Shown here piece after piece: positions 18,028 through 26,633 of a DNA stretch of 64,000 bases (within the stretch, counting starts at the first letter, position 1; every line of letters starts with the position of its first letter). This DNA comes from Betaproteobacteria bacterium Ga0077532 (GTDB lineage Bacteria; Pseudomonadota; Gammaproteobacteria; Burkholderiales; Ga0077523). Under the pieces are notes generated by a model. The model saw nothing but the letters and a program-made list of their open reading frames with translations. It searched no databases and had not been told where the DNA came from. The stretch spans positions 376,333 to 440,332 of the forward strand of contig LNEE01000062.1 of NCBI GenBank assembly GCA_001464895.1. Direction: 5' to 3'. The translations under genes were made by a program, and so were the position numbers.

Positions 18028-19668
18028 ATGTCATTTCTGAATCAACTCAGCATCCGGATGAAGCTCTGGGCCCTGATGGGCATCGGTGCGGTCGGCGTTC
18101 TGTTCGCGCTGGGTGTGACCCTCGAGGAAGAGTGGGACATCCTCGTGGAAGACCGCAAGGCGAAGACCCGGAACGTCGTCGAGGTCGGCTATTCCCTGGT
18201 GGCCCACTACGGCAAGCTGGCCGACGACGGCAAGATGTCGCCCGATGCCGCGAAGTCGGCTGCGAAGGAAGCGCTGCGGGCCATGCGCTACGAGGGCAAG
18301 GAGTACTACTGGATCCACGACCTGCAGCAGGTGGTGGTGATGCACGCGGCGAAGCCCGAGATGGAAGGTCAGGACCGCTCTGACATCGCGGATCCCAAGG
18401 GGAAGAAGGTCTACGGCTCGATGAACGAATTGGTGCGACGGGACAAGCAGGGTTTCGTCGACTACTACTGGCCCAAGGCCGGTTCCGCCGAGCCGGTGCA
18501 CAAGATCTCCTACGTGATGCTGTACGAGCCCTGGGGCTGGGTCGTCGGCTCCGGCATCTACACCGACGACGTCGACGCCATCTTCCTCGGATCGCTCAAG
18601 CACGTCGGCATCTGGATGGCCGGCCTGTGCGCCGTCTTTGGTGCCCTGCTCTGGTGGCTCACGCGCAGCATCGCCCGCCCGGTCGACGCACTGCGCGCGT
18701 TCGGCAACACCATGCAGGAGATCGGCCGCGACGGCGATCTGTCCCGCCGCATGCCGGTCCAAGGCGACGACGAGATCGCCTCGGTCATGAAGGCATTCAA
18801 CAACCTGATGGACAACTTCCAGTCGGGCCTCAGGGGAGTGTTCTCGTATCTGTCGACCGTCTCGACGGCGAGCGAGCGCACTGTGGATCGCGCCACCAGC
18901 ATCCGCGACGGCTCCACCAGCCAGCGTCAGTCGGTGACCGAAGCCGCCGTGGCTGCCGAGCAGATGACCCGCAACATCGAGAAGATCGCCGAGGACACCC
19001 GAGCCGCAGAACAGCTGGCCGGTGACGCCGGCAGCATGGCCTCCGCCGGCGAACAGACCGTGCGTTCCGTGACCGAGGGCATGCACCGCATCGCCGACAA
19101 CGTGGCGCAGTCGGCCTCGATCATCCAGACCCTCGGCAGCCGTTCCCAGGAGATCACGGGCATCGTCCAGGTGATCAAGGACATCGCGGACCAGACCAAC
19201 CTGCTGGCGCTCAATGCCGCCATCGAGGCGGCGCGCGCCGGTGAGCAGGGCCGCGGCTTCGCGGTCGTGGCCGACGAAGTGCGCAAGCTCGCCGAGCGTT
19301 CCGCCGGCGCGACCACCGAGATCAGCAAGGTCATCGGTTCCATCCAGAGCGATACGACCCGCGCCGTGGACGCCATGCAGAACGGCAGCGTGATCGCCCG
19401 CGAAGGTGTCGAGCAGGTGGCGCGTGCAGGCGAGTCCATGGTGGCCATCCTGCACAGCACCGAGCGTATCGGCAGCCTCACCCGCGACATCGCCGAGTCG
19501 GTGCGGACCCAGACCGATGCCGTCCGCGACATTGCCGCCCGGGCCGAGGAGATCGCCCGTCAGGCCGAAAGCAACAGCGCGTCCAGCGTCGATGCCCATG
19601 CGGAGGCGCTCTCCCTCGCTGACGCGTCGCGCAGCCTGAACGCCGCGGTTGCCCACTTCCGGGCCTGA
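18028..19668 (+). CDS. Methyl-accepting chemotaxis protein, single-Cache type
   Basis: Chemoreceptor of 546 residues. TM1 is at about 12-32. The periplasmic sCache_2-type domain carries the tell-tale [20 protein letters not shown] and [16 protein letters not shown] segments. TM2, HAMP and a signalling hairpin with [20 protein letters not shown] follow. GTG 18016 is an alternative start. sCache_2 sensors often bind short carboxylates or C2-C3 acids (family knowledge), but the ligand is not readable here. Its hairpin tip is nearly identical to that of the chemoreceptor at 10740-12620. Confidence 0.93.
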   Translation: MSFLNQLSIRMKLWALMGIGAVGVLFALGVTLEEEWDILVEDRKAKTRNVVEVGYSLVAHYGKLADDGKMSPDAAKSAAKEALRAMRYEGKEYYWIHDLQQVVVMHAAKPEMEGQDRSDIADPKGKKVYGSMNELVRRDKQGFVDYYWPKAGSAEPVHKISYVMLYEPWGWVVGSGIYTDDVDAIFLGSLKHVGIWMAGLCAVFGALLWWLTRSIARPVDALRAFGNTMQEIGRDGDLSRRMPVQGDDEIASVMKAFNNLMDNFQSGLRGVFSYLSTVSTASERTVDRATSIRDGSTSQRQSVTEAAVAAEQMTRNIEKIAEDTRAAEQLAGDAGSMASAGEQTVRSVTEGMHRIADNVAQSASIIQTLGSRSQEITGIVQVIKDIADQTNLLALNAAIEAARAGEQGRGFAVVADEVRKLAERSAGATTEISKVIGSIQSDTTRAVDAMQNGSVIAREGVEQVARAGESMVAILHSTERIGSLTRDIAESVRTQTDAVRDIAARAEEIARQAESNSASSVDAHAEALSLADASRSLNAAVAHFRA

Positions 19669-19832
19669 CCACCGACCTGGTACATCGAAGTCCCGCCGCC
19701 CGGGGCGGGGCCAGTCCGGGGTGATCCGCCGGTTGGGGTCGCCACCCAGGGCGCCGTGAGGCATGCTCCCGCCTTTGCTCCGATCGCCGCCGCCCCGATG
19801 GTGATCGGGCATCCCGATGCGGAGATCCTTGC

Positions 19833-21044
19833 ATGCCACAGAGACGCAGGCGCGAAACCGGCGCATCGACACTGGACCGCTTCTTCTGCTCGTGCCCGCG
19901 CGGTCTCGAAGCTGCACTGGCCGCCGAACTCGGCGAACTCGCAATCGGCGGTGTGGAGGAGGTGCCCGGTGGCGTGTCCTTCACCGGCAGCTGGGCCGAC
20001 TGCTACCGGGTGAACCTGATGAGCCGCATCGCGAGCCGCGTGCTCTGGCGGGTCGGCTCCGCGCGCTATCGCGACGAACACGACATCTATCGCGCCGCGA
20101 TCGATCTCCCGTGGAACACCTGGTTCGACGTGGAGCAGACCCTGCGGGTCGATGTCTCTGCCATCCGCAGCCCGGTGCGCAGCCTCGAGTTCGTCACGCT
20201 TCGGGTGAAGGATGCGGTATGCGACCGCTTCCGCGCCGAGACGGGGTCGCGCCCGAGTGTCGACACCACGGATCCCGACGCCCGTGTGCAGGCCTTCCTC
20301 ACCGACCGCGATGTCACGTTCTACCTCGACACCTCCGGCGAGGCCCTCTTCAAGCGCGGGGCCCGGCGCGAAGTCACCAATGCACCGCTGCGGGAGAACC
20401 TCGCGGCGGGGATCCTCCGCCTGACGGGTTGGCGGCCCGACGAGCCGCTCGTGGATCCGATGTGCGGTGGCGGAACCTTCCTCTCGGAAGCGGCGCAGAT
20501 GGCCCTCGGGCTCGCTCCCGGCGCCGGACGGCGCTTCGGTTTCGAGCGGCTCGCGGTGTTCGATGCGGATCTCTGGAAGCGCACGCGTGGCGCCGCGATG
20601 ACTGTCCCCGAGGGCCGTCCGAAGCCGATGCTGTACGGCTCGGACATCGACCCCGCGGCGATCGAGGCGACGCGGGCGAACCTCGAGGCCGCCGGCGTGC
20701 TCGACTTCGTGGAACTGCGTCGCGTCGACGCGCTGGAACTCGAGCCACCCGGAACGCCTGGCGTGATGATCGCCAACCCGCCCTACGGCGAGCGCATGGG
20801 CGACACCGAACGCCTGCGTGCCTTCTATCCGCTGCTTGGGGATCGCCTGAAGAAGGCCTGGCCCGGCTGGCGCGCCTACCTCTTCTCGGCCGACATGGAA
20901 CTCGCGAAACGGATCGGGCTGAAGGCCTCCCGCCGCACGCCGCTCTTCAACGGGCCGCTCGAATGCCGGTTGTTCGAATACAAGGTGGTGGCGGGGACGA
21001 ACCGGGGAACGGCGTTTGCGGAGCAGGCGAGCCCGAGTGCCTAG
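19833..21044 (+). CDS. THUMP-domain 23S rRNA methyltransferase (RlmL-like)
   Basis: 403 residues: an N-terminal ferredoxin-like/THUMP module (about 15-165) that binds RNA, then a class I SAM-dependent methyltransferase with the motif DPMCGGGTFLSEAA and the N6/N2 base-methylase tetrapeptide NPPY in IANPPYGERMGD (about 308-317). It matches the monofunctional RlmL half (G2445 N2-methylation in E. coli) without the RlmK half of the 702-residue fused enzyme. Its stop codon overlaps that of the convergent pilU gene: a single CTAG at 21041-21044 supplies TAG on both strands. Confidence 0.9.
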   Translation: MPQRRRRETGASTLDRFFCSCPRGLEAALAAELGELAIGGVEEVPGGVSFTGSWADCYRVNLMSRIASRVLWRVGSARYRDEHDIYRAAIDLPWNTWFDVEQTLRVDVSAIRSPVRSLEFVTLRVKDAVCDRFRAETGSRPSVDTTDPDARVQAFLTDRDVTFYLDTSGEALFKRGARREVTNAPLRENLAAGILRLTGWRPDEPLVDPMCGGGTFLSEAAQMALGLAPGAGRRFGFERLAVFDADLWKRTRGAAMTVPEGRPKPMLYGSDIDPAAIEATRANLEAAGVLDFVELRRVDALELEPPGTPGVMIANPPYGERMGDTERLRAFYPLLGDRLKKAWPGWRAYLFSADMELAKRIGLKASRRTPLFNGPLECRLFEYKVVAGTNRGTAFAEQASPSA

Positions 21045-22177
21045 ACGATGTTGAGGTGATCCAGCCCCGACATCATGTCGCGGTCCTTGGCGTCCTTGCC
21101 CTGCAGCTTGATCGCGAGGCGCAGTTCGTTCATCGAGTCGGCGTTCCGCAGGGCGTCCTCGTACGTGATGTGGCCGCCTTCGTAGAGGTCGAACAGGGCC
21201 TGGTCGAAGGTCTGCATGCCGAGTTCGCGCGACTTCGCCATGATCGACTTGATCTCGTGCACGTCGCCCTTGAAGATCAGGTCGGAGATGAGCGGTGAAT
21301 TCAGCAGGATCTCGATCGCGGCCGAGCGGCCCTTCGAGTCGCGCTTGGGGATGAGCCGCTGGGAGATCATGCCCTTCAGGTTGAGCGAGAGGTCCATCAG
21401 CAGCTGGGCGCGGCGTTCTTCCGGGAAGAAGTTGATGATCCGGTCCAGCGCCTGGTTGGCGCTGTTCGCGTGCAGCGTGCACATGCAGAGGTGGCCGGTT
21501 TCGGCGAAGGCGATGGCGTGCTCCATCGTCTCGCGCTCCCGGATCTCGCCGATCAGGATCACGTCGGGCGCCTGCCGGAGGGTGTTCTTGAGCGCCGCCT
21601 CCCAGGACTCCGTGTCGACGCCCACCTCGCGTTGCGAGACGACGCAGTTGCGGTGCTCGTGCACGTACTCGATCGGGTCCTCGATCGTGATGATGTGACC
21701 CTGGCTGTTCTCGTTCCGGTAACCGATCATCGCCGCGAGGGTCGTCGACTTGCCCGAACCCGTCGCGCCGACCACGATGACCAGACCGCGCTTGGTCATC
21801 ACGATGTCCTTCAGGGTCTCCGGCAGACCGAGATCCTCCAGCTTCGGGATCTGGGTGTTGATCGTCCGCAGCACCAGCCCGACCCGACCCTGCTGCACGA
21901 AGGCGTTCACGCGGAAGCGCCCGATGCCCGGGGGATTGATGGCGAAATTGCATTCCTTGTTGCGCTCGAACTCCGCCGCCTGGCGGTCGTTCATGATGGC
22001 GCGGGCGAGTTCCGCCGTGTGGACGGCCGTGAGGCTCTGGCTGGACACCGGCGTCATCTTCCCGTCGAGCTTGAAGGCGGGCGGGAAGCTGGCCGTCAGG
22101 AAGAGGTCCGATGCCTTCTTGCCGACCATCGCGCGCAGCAGGTCGTGAATGAACTTGATGGCCTGATCGCGATCCAT
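21041..22177 (-). CDS. pilU: Type IV pilus retraction ATPase (PilU-like)
   Basis: Hexameric cytoplasmic ATPase of 378 residues assisting type IV pilus retraction. Walker A is GATGSGKSTT, the Asp box (IITIEDPIEYVHEH) and the Walker B region (DVILIGEIRERETMEHAIAF) are clear, and the C-terminus is longer than PilT, as in PilU. It follows pilT with a 67-bp gap containing an 11-bp stem whose one arm reaches into its ribosome binding site (GGAGGAG), which may lower PilU relative to PilT. Confidence 0.95.
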   Translation of the reverse strand: MDRDQAIKFIHDLLRAMVGKKASDLFLTASFPPAFKLDGKMTPVSSQSLTAVHTAELARAIMNDRQAAEFERNKECNFAINPPGIGRFRVNAFVQQGRVGLVLRTINTQIPKLEDLGLPETLKDIVMTKRGLVIVVGATGSGKSTTLAAMIGYRNENSQGHIITIEDPIEYVHEHRNCVVSQREVGVDTESWEAALKNTLRQAPDVILIGEIRERETMEHAIAFAETGHLCMCTLHANSANQALDRIINFFPEERRAQLLMDLSLNLKGMISQRLIPKRDSKGRSAAIEILLNSPLISDLIFKGDVHEIKSIMAKSRELGMQTFDQALFDLYEGGHITYEDALRNADSMNELRLAIKLQGKDAKDRDMMSGLDHLNIV

Positions 22178-22188
22178 TTTTCCACTCC

Positions 22189-22244
22189 TCCGGCCAGGGC
22201 GGCGCGCACGCGCGTCACCCGGGCATAGCGTTCCCCTGGCCGGA
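22189..22244 (-). promoter_or_regulatory. pilT-pilU intercistronic stem-loop touching the pilU RBS
   Basis: The arms TCCGGCCAGGG (22189-22199) and CCCTGGCCGGA (22234-22244) are perfect 11-bp complements. The pilU-proximal arm overlaps the first bases of the pilU GGAGGAG. There is no T-run, so it looks more like an mRNA-stability or translation-control element than a terminator (inference). Confidence 0.6.
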
Positions 22245-23288
22245 TCAGCCGGGGAACAGATCCTTGTTGGCGGCCTTCGAGCGCGCTTCCGCGGCCGACA
22301 CGACGCCCCGTTGAACGAGCGTCTGGAGATTCTGGTCCAGCGTCTGCATGCCGTATTGCTGGCCGGTCTGGATCGCCGAATACATCTGCGCCACCTTCGC
22401 CTCCCGGATCAGGTTCCGGATGGCCGGGGTGCCGATCATGATCTCGTGGGCGGCCACACGGCTAGAACCGTCCTTCGTCTTCAGCAGGGTCTGGGAGATC
22501 ACGGCCCGCAGGGACTCCGACAGCATCGCCCGCACCATCTCCTTTTCCGCTGCCGGGAACACGTCGATGATCCGGTCGATCGTCTTGGCGGCGGAACTCG
22601 TGTGCAGGGTACCGAACACCAGGTGCCCGGTCTCGGCCGCAGTCATCGCGAGGCGGATCGTTTCGAGGTCGCGCATCTCACCGACCAGGATCACGTCCGG
22701 GTCTTCGCGCAGCGCCGATCGCAGGGCATTCGAGAACGAAAGCGTGTGCGGGCCGACCTCCCGCTGGTTGATCAGGCACTTCTTCGATTCGTGCACGAAC
22801 TCGATGGGGTCCTCCACCGTCAGGATGTGCCCGTGATCGTTCTCGTTGATGTCGTTCACCATGGCCGCCAGCGTCGTCGACTTGCCGGATCCGGTGGGCC
22901 CCGTCACCAGGACCACGCCACGCGGGTACTTGGCGATCTCCTTGAAGATCGAGGGGGCCTTCAGCTCTTCGAGCGTGAGCACCTTGGAAGGGATGGTCCG
23001 CATCACGGCGGCAGCGCCGCGCTGCTGGACGAAGGCGTTCACGCGGAAGCGGGCGAGGTTGGGGATGGCGAACGAGAAATCGCACTCGAGGGTTTCCTCG
23101 TAGTGCTTCCGCTGCCCGTCGTTCATGATGTCGTACACCATGGCGTGCACGTCCTTGTGCTCCATGGGGGGCAGGTTGATCCGCCGCACGTCACCGTGCA
23201 CGCGGATCATCGGCGGGAGGCCCGACGACAGGTGCAGGTCGGAGGCCTTGTTCTTCACGACGAAGGCGAGCAGTTCGGAGATGTCCAT
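22245..23288 (-). CDS. pilT: Type IV pilus twitching motility ATPase PilT
   Basis: Pilus retraction motor, 347 residues, normal PilT length. Walker A GPTGSGKSTT, Asp box ILTVEDPIEFVHES, Walker B DVILVGEMRDLETIRLAMTA and the AIRNLIREAK segment (conserved AIRNLIRE motif needed for retraction) are present. It acts at the inner-membrane pilus base with PilC; the pilus structural genes are not in this window. It is divergent from yggS, a very common arrangement in proteobacteria. Confidence 0.97.
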   Translation of the reverse strand: MDISELLAFVVKNKASDLHLSSGLPPMIRVHGDVRRINLPPMEHKDVHAMVYDIMNDGQRKHYEETLECDFSFAIPNLARFRVNAFVQQRGAAAVMRTIPSKVLTLEELKAPSIFKEIAKYPRGVVLVTGPTGSGKSTTLAAMVNDINENDHGHILTVEDPIEFVHESKKCLINQREVGPHTLSFSNALRSALREDPDVILVGEMRDLETIRLAMTAAETGHLVFGTLHTSSAAKTIDRIIDVFPAAEKEMVRAMLSESLRAVISQTLLKTKDGSSRVAAHEIMIGTPAIRNLIREAKVAQMYSAIQTGQQYGMQTLDQNLQTLVQRGVVSAAEARSKAANKDLFPG

Positions 23289-23289
23289 C

Positions 23290-23295
23290 TATAAT
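23290..23295 (+). promoter_or_regulatory. -10 box (TATAAT) upstream of yggS
   Basis: An exact TATAAT lies just outside the pilT start and faces yggS. No convincing -35 is visible at 16-18 bp. The implied leader to the GTG start would be about 150 nt. Confidence 0.4.
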
Positions 23296-23447
23296 CCTCG
23301 CGGTCGGGACGGGGCGTGAGGGGCATCCGAAAGCCATTAGCGTGCCGGCCACTCCCGGGGCTGCGCCACTCCCCAGGGCTGCGGGCCCGCCTGGAACTAC
23401 CGTCGGGAACTATACGGGCCGGTACATCATCCGGTCATCACTGCAGG

Positions 23448-24152
23448 GTGCGAAGAATTATCGAGTCTGCGTCGGAACGGTTGCAAGTCGTGCTGTCCCG
23501 GATCGCGATGGCTGCACGCCTCGCCGGTCGTGATCCCGCCGGCATCCGGTTGATCGCCGTCTCCAAGACGTTCCCCGCCGAGGCCATCCTGGCCCTGCGC
23601 GAAGCGGGTCAGCGGGAGTTCGGGGAGAGCTATCTCCAGGAGACGGTCCCGAAGCAGGCGGCCCTCGTCAGTGCCGATCTCGTCTGGCATTTCATCGGGC
23701 CGCTCCAGAGCAACAAGACGCGCGTCGTGGCCGAGGCCTTCCAGTGGGTGCATTCGGTCGATCGCGCCAAGATCGCCGAGCGCCTGGCCATGCAGCGCCC
23801 CGATCATCTCCCGCCGCTCGACGTCTGCCTCCAGGTCAACGTGAGCGGCGAGGCCTCCAAGAGCGGCGTGGCCCCGTCGGAACTTCCCGCCCTCGCGGGC
23901 CTGGTCGCCAGCCTTCCGCGCCTGCGGCTCCGTGGCCTGATGGCCATCCCCGAACCCACCCCCGATGCAGCCCTGCAAAGGGCCCGTTTCCGTCACCTGC
24001 GGGAATTACGTGACGCGCTGGTGCCTGCCGTCGGCCCTCTGGACACCTTGTCGATGGGCATGTCCGACGATCTCGAGAGCGCCATCCTGGAAGGCGCGAC
24101 GATGGTCCGGGTGGGGCGCGCGCTCTTCGGTCAAAGGTCTCCCGCCCCCTGA
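23448..24152 (+). CDS. YggS/PLPBP-family PLP homeostasis protein
   Basis: 234 residues from GTG 23448, the usual YggS length; the open frame extends upstream, but those residues do not resemble the family. The PLP-lysine motif is AVSKTFPAEAI, and the C-terminal LSMGMSDDLESAI...TMVRVGRALFG binds the cofactor phosphate. YggS is a fold-type III PLP-binding protein with no known enzymatic activity; its loss disturbs PLP and amino-acid balance. It begins the conserved yggS-proC-yggT-yggU neighbourhood, here interrupted by a secreted SRPBCC gene. Confidence 0.93.
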   Translation: MRRIIESASERLQVVLSRIAMAARLAGRDPAGIRLIAVSKTFPAEAILALREAGQREFGESYLQETVPKQAALVSADLVWHFIGPLQSNKTRVVAEAFQWVHSVDRAKIAERLAMQRPDHLPPLDVCLQVNVSGEASKSGVAPSELPALAGLVASLPRLRLRGLMAIPEPTPDAALQRARFRHLRELRDALVPAVGPLDTLSMGMSDDLESAILEGATMVRVGRALFGQRSPAP

Positions 24153-24195
24153 CGCGCTACCCCTTCGGAGGGGGCGCAGGAGACGTCCGCCTCGT

Positions 24196-24201
24196 TATAC
24201 T
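24196..24201 (+). promoter_or_regulatory. -10 box (TATACT) upstream of SRPBCC gene
   Basis: TATACT sits about 50 bp upstream of the ATG at 24251, in a short gap after yggS, a plausible start of a separate transcript. The -35 is not evident. Confidence 0.4.
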
Positions 24202-24250
24202 CGGCGTTCACCGCGGCACCCGCTGCGGAAAGTCGACAAAGGGAGAGGAA

Positions 24251-24775
24251 ATGATCAAGGCACTGCAGGCGTCCATCCTGACGCTGGGTTTGTTGAGCAC
24301 GGCCGCCATGGCTGAATCGGCCTGGAACACACTCAACACGTACGAATCCATCCGCGTGTCCGCCCCTGCCGCCAAGGCCTTCGCTGCCGTGGCCCGCTGG
24401 GACGCCCTCGAGTCGTGGTGCCCGGCATTCTCCAAGACAGAGATCGTGAGTGGCGGCAATGCCGTGGGTTCGGTCCGCGCGATCACTCTCAAGGATGGCC
24501 CCACCTTCACCGAAGAGCTGTTGGCGCTCGACCCCGCCGGCCGCACCTACAAGTACAAGATCATCGAGTCACCGTTGCCGATCGTGGACTACGTCTCCAC
24601 CGTCCGCGTCTACGACATGGGTGGCTACAGCGAGATCGTCTGGCTGGCGAGCTACAAGCGGCGCGCGAAGGACGATCCGACGGCCGAGACCGATGATCCG
24701 GCCATGATGAATCTCGTCGGTGGCCTCTACAAGGCGTGCCTCGGCAACGCGAAGAAGGTTGCCGAAGGTCTGTAG
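24251..24775 (+). CDS. Secreted SRPBCC-family protein
   Basis: 174 residues with a Sec signal peptide (MIKALQASILTLGLLSTAAM, cleavage about AMA-ES) and an SRPBCC (polyketide cyclase/dehydrase-like) fold: PAAKAFAAVARWDALESWCP at the start of the helix-grip, then the beta strands RTYKYKIIESPLPIVDYVST and SEIVWLASYKRRA, and a long C-terminal helix. These bind hydrophobic ligands; periplasmic versions are rarer. GGAGAGGAA precedes the ATG. A clear terminator follows, so it is likely its own unit within the yggS-proC block. Confidence 0.85.
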   Translation: MIKALQASILTLGLLSTAAMAESAWNTLNTYESIRVSAPAAKAFAAVARWDALESWCPAFSKTEIVSGGNAVGSVRAITLKDGPTFTEELLALDPAGRTYKYKIIESPLPIVDYVSTVRVYDMGGYSEIVWLASYKRRAKDDPTAETDDPAMMNLVGGLYKACLGNAKKVAEGL

Positions 24776-24808
24776 TCGCCGGGCGGCTCCGGCAAGGAAG
24801 TCCCGCGG

Positions 24809-24842
24809 ACGGGGGGCCATGCCTGCCTCCCGTTCGTTTTTT
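24809..24842 (+). terminator. Rho-independent terminator after SRPBCC gene
   Basis: An 8-bp stem ACGGGGGG / CCTCCCGT (one G-U pair in RNA) with a 9-nt loop is followed after three bases by a run of six T. It is the best intrinsic terminator in the window. Confidence 0.75.
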
Positions 24843-24913
24843 CCAGGGGGCGCGGGCGCGGTGCTGCCGTGTCGCTCCCACCACGGCAAGACGCAGGCAA
24901 CGACGGAACACGC

Positions 24914-25726
24914 ATGAAGATCGCGTTCATCGGCGGCGGCAACATGGCCAACGCCATCATCGGAGGTCTCCTGCAGCAGGGGGCCAATCCCGCCGATCTC
25001 CGGGTCGCGGAGATCGACCCCGACGCGCGCGAGCGCATCGCCACCACGCTGGGCGTCGTGGCAGTCGCCAGTGGCGCGGAGGCAGCCGAGGGCGCGGAAT
25101 GCCTCATCCTGGCAGTGAAGCCTCAGCAGATGCGCCCGGCCGTCGCGGCGGTCTCTGCCGCATGCGGCGACGCCATCGTCGTGAGCATCGCGGCCGGGAT
25201 CCGGACCGCCGATCTGTCCCGATGGCTCGGCGGACACGATCGCATCGTCCGGGTCATGCCGAACACGCCCGCCCTCATCCGTTCCGGGATCTCCGCAGCG
25301 TTCGCGCTGCCAGGGGTGACCGCCAGCGACCGCGAGGCTGTCCATGGTCTGCTGGCGGCTGTCGGCCAGGTGCTCTGGGTCGACGAGGAGGGCAAGCTCG
25401 ACGCCGTCACCGCGCTCTCCGGCAGCGGACCGGCCTACGCCTTCTACCTGATCGAGGCGATGCAGGAGGCCGCGCGGAAGCTCGGGTTCGATGCGGCCGC
25501 TGCCCGTACGCTGAGCGTCCACACGGTGCTGGGCGCCGCGAAGCTTGCCGAGGCGAGCCCGGAAACGGCCGCGGTGCTGCGCGAGCGTGTGACCTCCAAG
25601 GGCGGCACCACGCAGCGGGCTCTCGAAGTGCTGGAGTCCCGTGGCGCGAAGGCCGCGTTCGTCGAGGCCATCGAGGCCGCGGCAGTGCGCTCCCGCGAAC
25701 TCGGCGACGCCTTCGGGAAGGACTGA
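24914..25726 (+). CDS. proC: Pyrroline-5-carboxylate reductase
   Basis: Last step of proline synthesis, NAD(P)H-dependent, 270 residues. The Rossmann motif is GGGNMANAI near the N-terminus, VRVMPNTPALI is in the middle and the catalytic SGSGPAYAFYLIEAM is at about 173-187. The C-terminal signature VTSKGGTTQRALEVLE is intact. The ATG at 24914 is the family start; the upstream extension of the frame lies in the terminator region. It is followed 6 bp later by yggT. Confidence 0.97.
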   Translation: MKIAFIGGGNMANAIIGGLLQQGANPADLRVAEIDPDARERIATTLGVVAVASGAEAAEGAECLILAVKPQQMRPAVAAVSAACGDAIVVSIAAGIRTADLSRWLGGHDRIVRVMPNTPALIRSGISAAFALPGVTASDREAVHGLLAAVGQVLWVDEEGKLDAVTALSGSGPAYAFYLIEAMQEAARKLGFDAAAARTLSVHTVLGAAKLAEASPETAAVLRERVTSKGGTTQRALEVLESRGAKAAFVEAIEAAAVRSRELGDAFGKD

Positions 25727-25732
25727 TCCCCC

Positions 25733-26299
25733 ATGCTCCTTCAGGCACTCGTCTTCCTGCTCGACACGTTTCTCGGACTCTTCGTCGCCGCACTCCTGGT
25801 GCGGTTCTATCTTCAGATCGCGCGCGCGCCGGCCCGCAACCAGATCTCGCAGTTCATCGCCGCGCTGACCGACTGGATCGTCCGCCCCGCGCGGCGCGTG
25901 ATTCCCGGGTGGGCGGGGCTCGACCTGTCGACGCTGGTGCTCGCCTGGCTGACGCAGTTCCTCCTGCTGATCATCACCCACATCCTGACGTCGATGGCCG
26001 GCCTGCCGATCATCGCGCTCGCCGTGATGGCAGTCATCGCGGTCGTGCGGACCAGCCTCTACATCCTGATGGGTGCACTCATCGTGCAGGCGGTGCTGTC
26101 GTGGGTCGGTCAACACAGCCCCATCGCCCCGGTGGTGAACGCGCTGACACGCCCGTTCCTGCGGCCCATTCAGAAGCGTGTGCCGCCCGTGGGCAATGTG
26201 GATCTCTCGCCGCTGCTCCTGCTGGTGGCGCTGCAGCTGGTGGTGCAGATGCTGCTGCCGTGGTTTGGAGGCGCCCTGCTGAGCCTCTTCGGCGGCTGA
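25733..26299 (+). CDS. YggT-family integral membrane protein
   Basis: 188 residues with two YGGT repeats: an N-terminal [20 protein letters not shown] and a second [20 protein letters not shown], each followed by a conserved amphipathic turn ([20 protein letters not shown] / [20 protein letters not shown]). The protein is of unknown function and linked by context to YggS, cell division or osmotic response in other bacteria. It lies between proC and yggU in the standard order. Confidence 0.92.
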   Translation: MLLQALVFLLDTFLGLFVAALLVRFYLQIARAPARNQISQFIAALTDWIVRPARRVIPGWAGLDLSTLVLAWLTQFLLLIITHILTSMAGLPIIALAVMAVIAVVRTSLYILMGALIVQAVLSWVGQHSPIAPVVNALTRPFLRPIQKRVPPVGNVDLSPLLLLVALQLVVQMLLPWFGGALLSLFGG

Positions 26300-26300
26300 G

Positions 26301-26633
26301 GTGGTCGAACAGCCGGTGTCGAACGGTCACCCGGCGTGGGTGCGTTACGATCCGGCCATCGACGTGCTCATCCTCGAGCTGCACATTCAACCCGGCGCAT
26401 CGAAGACATCTGTCGAGGGCCTCCACGGCGAGCGCCTGAAACTGCGCCTCGCCGCCCCACCCGTGGACGGCGAGGCCAATCGGGCGCTGGTGCGGTTCCT
26501 GGCAGAGCGCCTCTCGGTGCCCCAGCGGGATGTCGAGATCCTTCGCGGGGCGGGCGGGCGGCGCAAGACGGTGCAGGTGCGGGGTGCCGGCCCTGGCGCG
26601 GCGGCGCGTCTCGCGAGCGGAGAATCGGCGTGA
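26301..26633 (+). CDS. DUF167/YggU-family protein
   Basis: A 110-residue protein starting with GTG one base after the yggT stop. DUF167 features are [33 protein letters not shown] and LVRFLAERL...[11 protein letters not shown]. The function is unknown; its conserved place is after yggT. Its stop overlaps the start of the dynamin-like GTPase (GTGA), so the two are translationally coupled here, which is not the usual neighbour. Confidence 0.9.
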   Translation: MVEQPVSNGHPAWVRYDPAIDVLILELHIQPGASKTSVEGLHGERLKLRLAAPPVDGEANRALVRFLAERLSVPQRDVEILRGAGGRRKTVQVRGAGPGAAARLASGESA

